From Frigoribacterium sp. Leaf8 (GTDB lineage Bacteria; Actinomycetota; Actinomycetes; Actinomycetales; Microbacteriaceae): a stretch of DNA of 64,000 nucleotides. Shown one piece after another: positions 59,296 to 64,000 of this stretch (the stretch's first letter is position 1; every line of letters starts with the position of its first letter). Under the pieces are notes generated by a model. The model did no database searches and was not told the origin of the DNA. It was given only the letters and a program-made list of their open reading frames with translations. Position numbers and translations under genes: made by a program. Where the stretch lies: the NCBI RefSeq assembly GCF_001421165.1, contig NZ_LMKB01000005.1:1346827-1410826 (forward strand). Direction: 5' to 3'.

Positions 59296-60534
59296 ATGAC
59301 CACGACGACCACCACCTCCACCACGTCCGTCACCACGGCGTCACCCACCGACGACGCCCTGTCCGCGCGTTTCCGCCCGCTCTTCGACCGCATCGCCGCC
59401 GGTGCCGCGGAACGCGACCGTGAGCACCGCCTCCCCGTGGCCGAGATCCGCGAGCTCGCCGACGCGGGCTTCGGAGCCCTCCGTGTCCCCGTCGAGTTCG
59501 GGGGCTCCGGCGCCACCCTCCCGCAGCTGTTCGAGTTGCTCACCGAGCTCGCGGCGGCGGACAGCAACATCCCCCAGGCCTTGCGCGGCCACTTCGCTCT
59601 CGTCGAGGACCGCCTCGTCGCCCGGTCCGGACCGCGCGACGTCTGGCTCGAACGGTTCGGCCGCGGCGAGATCGCCGGGAACTCCTGGACCGAAGTGGGC
59701 ACGGTGCAGGTCGGCGACGTCGCGACGAAGGTCAGCCCGGACCCGGGCGGCGGATTCCGCATCACCGGGCAGAAGTACTACTCCACCGGCAGCATCTTCG
59801 CCGACTGGATCGACACGTACGCCGAACGCACGGACACCGGCGACCGGGTCATCGCGATCGTCGACGCCCGCCAGGAAGGCGTCACCCACACCGACGACTG
59901 GGACGGGTTCGGGCAGCGGACGACGGGGTCGGGCACGAGCACCTTCCGAGATGCTCGTGTCGGTGCCGACGACGTCGTGCTCTTCGACGAGCGATTCAGG
60001 TACCAGACGGCCTTCTACCAGGCCGTGCTGCTGAGCGTCCTCGCCGGCTCCGTCGTGGCAGCCGAGCGGGACATCGCGTTCGAGGTCAGGAACCGCACCC
60101 GGGTGTTCTCCCACGGCAACGCCGACACGTTCGCCGCCGACCCGCAGATCCTGCAGGTCGTCGGCGAGGTCTCAGCCGCCGGCTTCGCCGCACGGGCGGT
60201 CGTCGACCGCGCCGCCCAGGCCCTCCAGGGCGCCTACGAGGGTGCCTTCCTGGACGAGACCGAGGACGAACAGCGGAACGACCGCGCCGAACTCGCCACC
60301 GCGCAGGCCCAGGTCGCCCTGACATCGCTCGCGACCCAGGCGACCTCGCACCTGTTCGACGCGCTGGCGGCATCCGGCGTGAGCACCACGAAGAACCTGG
60401 ACCGGCACTGGCGAAACGCCCGGACCGCCGGCAGCCACAACCCGTGGGTGTTCAAAGCACGCATCGTCGGCGACCACGCCGTCAACGACGTCCAGCCGCC
60501 ACGGGTCTGGGCCATCGGCGCGACCCGCCGCTGA
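59296..60534 (+). CDS. Acyl-CoA-dehydrogenase-like flavin monooxygenase (DszC/SfnB family)
   Basis: 412 residues after a Thr/Ser-rich tail of about 18. Pattern: RLPVAEIRELADAGFGALRVPVEFGGSGATLPQLFELLTELAAADSNIPQAL, GNSWTEVGT, GFRITGQKYYSTGSIFADWIDTYA, TTGSGTSTFRDARVGADDVVLF, and a C-terminal helical domain ending HWRNARTAGSHNPWVFKARIVGDHAVN. This fits the FMNH2-dependent monooxygenases and dehydrogenases of organosulfur use (DszC, SfnB) rather than true acyl-CoA dehydrogenases (no catalytic Glu evident). No flavin reductase is adjacent. Probably cotranscribed with the AmiS-like gene. Confidence 0.8.
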   Translation: MTTTTTTSTTSVTTASPTDDALSARFRPLFDRIAAGAAERDREHRLPVAEIRELADAGFGALRVPVEFGGSGATLPQLFELLTELAAADSNIPQALRGHFALVEDRLVARSGPRDVWLERFGRGEIAGNSWTEVGTVQVGDVATKVSPDPGGGFRITGQKYYSTGSIFADWIDTYAERTDTGDRVIAIVDARQEGVTHTDDWDGFGQRTTGSGTSTFRDARVGADDVVLFDERFRYQTAFYQAVLLSVLAGSVVAAERDIAFEVRNRTRVFSHGNADTFAADPQILQVVGEVSAAGFAARAVVDRAAQALQGAYEGAFLDETEDEQRNDRAELATAQAQVALTSLATQATSHLFDALAASGVSTTKNLDRHWRNARTAGSHNPWVFKARIVGDHAVNDVQPPRVWAIGATRR

Positions 60535-60564
60535 TCTCAGAAGACGAGCACCGAGGACGAGAAA

Positions 60565-60588
60565 AGCCCTGCCGCGTAGGGCAGGGCT
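60565..60588. terminator. Hairpin after the flavin monooxygenase gene
   Basis: AGCCCTGCC-GCGTAG-GGCAGGGCT, preceded by AAA and followed by CTT. The surroundings are a diverged duplicate of the tRNA-Arg terminator at 60651-60680. Confidence 0.65.
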
Positions 60589-60650
60589 CTTCGGGTCCGC
60601 ACCGAAGGCGCACGCCGCCGGAGGCGGCAAGACAAGCACCGAAGACGAGG

Positions 60651-60680
60651 AAAGCCCCTGCCATGTTGGGCAGGGGCTTT
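60651..60680 (-). terminator. Terminator of tRNA-Arg
   Basis: AAAGCCCCTGCC-ATGTTG-GGCAGGGGCTTT, a 12-bp stem, begins 8 nt after the tRNA 3' end on the minus strand and ends in TTT (minus-strand sense). Confidence 0.8.
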
Positions 60681-60688
60681 CGAGTCTG

Positions 60689-60761
60689 TGCGCCTGGAGG
60701 GACTCGAACCCCCAACCTTCTGATCCGTAGTCAGATGCTCTATCCGTTGAGCTACAGGCGC
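60689..60761 (-). tRNA. tRNA-Arg (anticodon ACG)
   Basis: 73 nt on the minus strand: acceptor GCGCCTG/CAGGCGC, D-arm GCTCAACGGATAGAGC, anticodon arm TCTGACTACGGATCAGA with ACG, T-arm GGGGGTTCGAGTCCCTC, discriminator A. CCA is not encoded (ACA follows). The A34 would be deaminated to inosine to read CGN codons. Confidence 0.95.
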
Positions 60762-60800
60762 GTTTCGCTGGCCGATTGGCCAGAGGAAACACTACACGAG

Positions 60801-60839
60801 GGAGGCGCGGGGCGCGAATCGAGGCCGACCCGCGCCTCC
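60801..60839. terminator. Hairpin of two inverted motif copies near tRNA-Arg
   Basis: GGAGGCGCGGG (60801-60811) pairs with CCCGCGCCTCC (60829-60839), 17-nt loop; 11 nt past the stop of the small acidic gene. Terminates that gene before tRNA-Arg. Confidence 0.55.
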
Positions 60840-60849
60840 TCGGGTCGTG

Positions 60850-61140
60850 TCAGTAGGTGTGTTTGCCTTCGCCGTCGCCCTTGTAGTCGCCGATCAGCTC
60901 GTCGACCTGGCCGGCCTCGGCCTGGCCGGGCTGGCGGGTGGGGACGGCGTCGTCGGCCGGTCCGTCGTCGAGCGAACGGGAGCCGGTGCCGCCGTCGGGG
61001 TGGTTCTCGCTGGTGATCTCGACGGGGCGGTCGTCCCGCTCTCCGACGGTGTGGTCGCCGTGACCCTCGCCACTGCTGTTGCCACGACGCTCGAGGTCGG
61101 TCTCGTCGGTGCCGTGCGGGTCGTCCGGGGTCTTCGTCAT
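60850..61140 (-). CDS. Small acidic hydrophilic protein
   Basis: 96 residues from ATG 61140 with a strong AGGAGG 6-7 nt upstream. Rich in Asp, Glu, Gly and Thr, no hydrophobic segment, likely unstructured (GSRSLDDGPADDAV, C-terminal VDELIGDYKGDGEGKHTY). No family recognised; the good ribosome-binding site argues for a real gene. Divergent from the ArsR-like gene. Confidence 0.6.
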   Translation of the reverse strand: MTKTPDDPHGTDETDLERRGNSSGEGHGDHTVGERDDRPVEITSENHPDGGTGSRSLDDGPADDAVPTRQPGQAEAGQVDELIGDYKGDGEGKHTY

Positions 61141-61286
61141 CGGGTTCCTCCTGCGCGCCGGACTGTCCGGCGGTCGTGCTCCGAGCATGCGCCGCGGGTC
61201 CGACCTCCGCCCGCGACACCCACCACACTCACGGCTCGAACGGTTGGTCGGCCCGCCCACGCCCTCGTCGAGAAGCACAACGAATC

Positions 61287-61315
61287 TTGCGCAACGGCTC
61301 TTGTGCACCTATCGT
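61287..61315 (+). promoter_or_regulatory. Promoter of leaderless ArsR-like gene
   Basis: TTGCGC (61287-61292) and TATCGT (61310-61315), 17 nt apart; 7 nt from the -10 to ATG 61323, no Shine-Dalgarno. Confidence 0.5.
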
Positions 61316-61322
61316 CGACTCC

Positions 61323-61910
61323 ATGTCCCCCCGAGAGACCTCCCGCAGCACCCTCACCGACGCCGCCTCGATGCGCGTGCTCGCCCATCCGACCCGGTTG
61401 CGCCTCCTCGGTCTGCTGCGCGAACGCGGCGCGCAGACGGCCGCCCAGCTCGGCGACGCCGTCGACGAGGCCCCGGGGACGATCAGCTACCACCTCTCGA
61501 AACTCGCCTCGATCGACCTGATCGAGGCGGCCGAGCCGCAGACCACCGACCGGCGCGAGCGCTGGTGGCAGGCCACCGCGCAGCTCACCAGTTGGGAGCC
61601 CGCCGAGTTGCTCGACGACCCCGACCGCCTCGTCGCCTCGTCCGCGCTGCAGAAGTCGATCGGCCAGGCCTACGCCGCCCGCTTCGGCGAGTACGTCGAC
61701 GCGATGCCCACCCTGCCTCGCGAGTGGATCGCGGCCGGGGCGAGCGGCGACCGCAGCCTGCGCCTCACCACGACCGAGCTCGCCGCCCTGCGCCGCGACC
61801 TCGAGGGCGTCGTCGACCGCTGGCTCGACGTCAGCGCCGCCCACGACCCGGCGGCCGACGACGGCGCCGCGCCGGTCGTGCTCGTCTACCAGGCCTACCG
61901 CCGCCCCTGA
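61323..61910 (+). CDS. ArsR-like winged-helix regulator
   Basis: 195 residues. Winged helix at about 12-85: SMRVLAHPTRLRLLGLLRERGAQTAAQLGDAVDEAPGTISYHLSKLASIDLIEAAE, then WWQATA and a C-terminal domain of about 100 residues (TTTELAALRRDLEGVVDRWL). No metal-binding cysteines, so it senses something other than a thiophilic metal. Probably controls the MFS exporter that starts 8 nt after it. Confidence 0.85.
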   Translation: MSPRETSRSTLTDAASMRVLAHPTRLRLLGLLRERGAQTAAQLGDAVDEAPGTISYHLSKLASIDLIEAAEPQTTDRRERWWQATAQLTSWEPAELLDDPDRLVASSALQKSIGQAYAARFGEYVDAMPTLPREWIAAGASGDRSLRLTTTELAALRRDLEGVVDRWLDVSAAHDPAADDGAAPVVLVYQAYRRP

Positions 61911-61918
61911 GGCGCGTC

Positions 61919-63325
61919 GTGAGCGAGAGCACGCCGGCCGAGGAGGCGCGGGGCACCGACAGCGCCACTCGCGGCGGTCGTCCGGCCCGGCCCCGCGGCG
62001 GGCGCACGGGTCACACCGTCCGCACCGAGCGCACCGACCGGGTAGCCCTGTCGTCCCTCGTCGCGGCCCACGCGATCTCACAGACGGGCAACGTCGTCAC
62101 GGCCTTCGCCGTGCCCTTCTACGTCCTGGGTCTCGGCGGGTCGGGGGCCGAGGTCGGGCTCGCGGCGGCGTTCGCGACGGCCCCGGTGATCATCGGCGGC
62201 CCGCTCGGGGGCGTCGTCGTCGACCGGGTCGGGCACCGGCGGGCCGCGATCGTCGCCGACCTCGTGAGTGGCGCCTCCGTCCTCGCGATGCCCGTGCTCG
62301 CGCTCACCGTCGGGCTGCCGTTCTGGGCCCTGCTCGCGCTCGTCTTCGTCGGCGGCCTGCTCGACAGCCCCGGACAGACGGCGCGCCGGGTGATGCTGCC
62401 CGCGCTGACCGAGCGGGCCGGAGTCCGCATCGAACGCAGCGTGGGGCTCCTCGACGGGTCCGAGCGCTTCGCCAAGCTGATCGGGGCGTCGATCGCCGGG
62501 CTCCTCGTCGCCGCCGTCGGACCGGTCGCGTCCCTGTTCGTCAACGCCGCCACCTTCGCCGTCTCGGCGGCCCTGACCGGGGCACTCGTCCCGGCGTCCG
62601 GTCCGGCACGGACCGGATCACCGAATCCGAGAGACGACCACCCGACCGACGCCACCGACGCGACCGAGCCGACCCGCGCCTCCTACCGGTCCGACCTCGT
62701 CGAGGGCGCCCGCTTCGTCGTCCGCGACCCGCTGATGCGGCTGATCGTCGCGCTCGTGCTGACCACGAACCTGCTCGACGCCGCACGCGGGTCGACCCTG
62801 CTGCCCCTCTACGCGAACGACCGACTCGGAGGCGCGGCCGCCCTGGGACTACTCGTCGCCACCATGGGCGGGTGCGCCCTCGCCGGCAACGTCGCCTTCG
62901 GTTTCGTCGCCCACCGGGTGCCGCGCCGCCTCACCTTCGTCGCCTGCTTCACCCTCGCCGGCGGGCCGTCGAGCCTGGCGTTCGCCCTCGGCGCCCCGCT
63001 GCCGGTGCTGGTCGCCGCGACCGCGCTCTCGGGTCTCGCCGCCGGCGCCCTCAACCCGATCCTCGGCACGGTGCAGCTCGAGCGCACCCCCGAGCACCTC
63101 CGCGGGCGGGTCTTCGGACTGGTCACCGCGGGAGCCTGGGCCGGCATCCCGGCCGGCGCCCTGCTCGGCGGGGTCGCGGCCGACACGATCGGGCTGACGG
63201 TCGCGTTCGGCATCGTCGCCGTGGTCTACACGACCGTCACGCTCGCCCCGCTCACCGGCGGTCACTGGCGACTGATGGAGCGTCGGGGCCCGCCCGGCGG
63301 CCGGCCACCTGCACCCTCGCTGTGA
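61919..63325 (+). CDS. MFS exporter (MFS_3/enterobactin-exporter-like)
   Basis: 468 residues from GTG 61919 (GAGG 7 nt upstream). A long hydrophilic N-terminus (about 40 residues, part of it encoded by a copy of the dispersed motif) precedes 12 helices: LSSLVAAHAISQTGNVVTAFAVPFYVL, VIIGGPLGGVVVDRVGHRRAAIVADLVSG, LDSPGQTARRVMLPALTERAG, SLFVNAATFAVSAAL, a central loop with TRASY (another motif copy), and LERTPEHLRGRVFGLVTAGAWAGIPAGALLGG. Likely drug or metabolite efflux in one operon with the ArsR-like regulator. Confidence 0.87.
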   Translation: MSESTPAEEARGTDSATRGGRPARPRGGRTGHTVRTERTDRVALSSLVAAHAISQTGNVVTAFAVPFYVLGLGGSGAEVGLAAAFATAPVIIGGPLGGVVVDRVGHRRAAIVADLVSGASVLAMPVLALTVGLPFWALLALVFVGGLLDSPGQTARRVMLPALTERAGVRIERSVGLLDGSERFAKLIGASIAGLLVAAVGPVASLFVNAATFAVSAALTGALVPASGPARTGSPNPRDDHPTDATDATEPTRASYRSDLVEGARFVVRDPLMRLIVALVLTTNLLDAARGSTLLPLYANDRLGGAAALGLLVATMGGCALAGNVAFGFVAHRVPRRLTFVACFTLAGGPSSLAFALGAPLPVLVAATALSGLAAGALNPILGTVQLERTPEHLRGRVFGLVTAGAWAGIPAGALLGGVAADTIGLTVAFGIVAVVYTTVTLAPLTGGHWRLMERRGPPGGRPPAPSL

Positions 63326-63397
63326 GTCGGGGCGACCCCGGCGCATCGGCAGGTCGGACCGAGCCTGTTTCCAGGCGACGTGTAGTTAGCTCGTCCG

Positions 63398-64000
63398 GTG
63401 ACTGCTCACCCGACCCTTTCGACGGCGCCTGCCGTCCGTCGACGGGTCACGGGTCGTTGGGTGGTCGCGTCGTCGGCCTCGCTCGTCGTGCTGGCGGGCG
63501 TCTACACGATCGCGGTCCTCACCGAGACCGGCCAGTCCATCGAGGACAGCATCCTCCGCTCGGTCGACGGCACCACGTTGTTGCAGTCCGGGGTCGCGCT
63601 CGACGCCATCTCTCCCCCGGCCGTGCTGCTGGTCGTCGCCCTCACGATGGTGGTGGCGTTCCTCCGCCGCCGGCCCGGGTCGGCCGTCCAGGCGGGCGTG
63701 CTGATCATCGGCGCGACGGTCACCACCCAGGTGCTCAAGCAGCTCGCGCCCCGCCCCGAGCTGACGGGCGAGCTCTACGGCAACAGCTTCCCCAGCGGGC
63801 ACGTCACGGTCGCCGTCGCCGCGGTCCTGGCGATCATGACCACGTTCGGCCGGCACGCCCGGCCCCTGTTCTACATGGTCGGTGCGGCGTTCGCGGCCGT
63901 CGTCGCCGAGCAGACCGTCGCCTTCGGCTGGCATCGCTGCAGCGACGTCGTCGGCGCCTGCGCCGTGGCCCTGCTCTGGCTCGGCCTCGTCCGCATCGCC
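63398..64000 (+). CDS. PAP2-family membrane phosphatase (3' end outside window)
   Basis: At least 201 residues from GTG 63398, running off the right edge. N-terminal basic segment and helix (about 22-40), then the PAP2 phosphatase motifs: KQLAPRP (motif 1), SFPSGHVTVAVAAVL (motif 2, catalytic His) and AFGWHRCSDVVGA (motif 3, nucleophile His and Asp). Between them several membrane helices. Probably dephosphorylates lipid phosphates such as phosphatidic acid or undecaprenyl pyrophosphate. Confidence 0.82.
   Translation, partial: MTAHPTLSTAPAVRRRVTGRWVVASSASLVVLAGVYTIAVLTETGQSIEDSILRSVDGTTLLQSGVALDAISPPAVLLVVALTMVVAFLRRRPGSAVQAGVLIIGATVTTQVLKQLAPRPELTGELYGNSFPSGHVTVAVAAVLAIMTTFGRHARPLFYMVGAAFAAVVAEQTVAFGWHRCSDVVGACAVALLWLGLVRIA

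Noticed and set aside
60535-60850. Integrase or attachment site next to tRNA-Arg.
   Set aside because: No integrase gene and no exact copy of the tRNA 3' end was found; only a diverged duplicate of its terminator region, so I list it as a possible scar only.
63381-63397. A leaderless promoter for the PAP2 gene (TAGTTAGCT before GTG 63398).
   Set aside because: No TANNNT box falls at the 6-7-nt distance seen for the other leaderless genes.

Overview
The window is about 70% G+C, has strong third-position G/C bias, TANNNT-type -10 elements and many leaderless or ATGA/GTGA-coupled genes. Gene content (DUF3494-type ice-binding protein, chaplin-like and TasA-like surface proteins, plant-polymer glycosidases, Asp23/AmaP envelope-stress genes) points to an actinobacterium, most likely Microbacteriaceae living on plants or in cold or exposed places. 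The genus is an inference. I see no rRNA, CRISPR array, transposase, integrase or phage gene. One tRNA (Arg, anticodon ACG) is present.

Layout. 1-6.4 kb: surface genes (chaplin-like protein cut by the window edge, Ala/Val/Pro-rich secreted protein, TetR regulator, ice-binding protein with an LPXTG-like anchor, and a TasA-like protein with a SipW-type signal peptidase fused to a LamG-like domain). 6.5-11.4 kb: ABC1/UbiB kinase with PadR regulator, then a secreted metzincin protease whose leader carries three hairpins with the same loop. 11.4-19.5 kb: secreted clan GH-A glycosidase, GH127 beta-L-arabinofuranosidase and an ABC sugar importer facing a LacI regulator. 19.8-27.6 kb: SDR enzyme, then GH3 glycosidase plus a second ABC importer facing a second LacI regulator. 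27.7-29.1 kb: two-gene AbiE-like toxin-antitoxin candidate. 29.3-35.1 kb: four-carbon sugar-acid locus (MatC-type carrier and DRL-like oxidoreductase facing OtnK, OtnC and a DeoR regulator). 35.2-41.7 kb: polysaccharide operon in which a cellulose-synthase-like GT2 is embedded in a GAF-PP2C / STAS / anti-sigma-kinase partner-switch set, ending in a GH26-like/OpgC fusion. 41.8-42.4 kb: ParDE. 42.4-48.6 kb: lipoprotein and a double Asp23/AmaP cluster facing an ECF sigma factor. 48.7-50.4 kb: hexulose-phosphate synthase and a HATPase-LuxR protein. 50.6-60.5 kb: YtfQRT-YjfF-like sugar importer with an additional duplicated ATPase and LacI, then an AmiS/UreI-like membrane protein and a DszC/SfnB-like flavin enzyme, ending at tRNA-Arg. 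60.8-64 kb: small acidic protein, ArsR-like regulator, MFS exporter and a truncated PAP2 phosphatase.

Two features cut across the window. The 10-mer GGAGGCGCGG occurs about 36 times on both strands, in genes and between them, and forms inverted pairs that look like terminators between convergent genes; I found no copy between 48.7 and 60.8 kb. Seven genes, all regulators or antitoxins, have a TANNNT box 6-7 nt before the start codon, as expected of leaderless mRNAs.

All coordinates, motifs and repeat counts were read by eye; family names rest on motif recognition, not on database searches.
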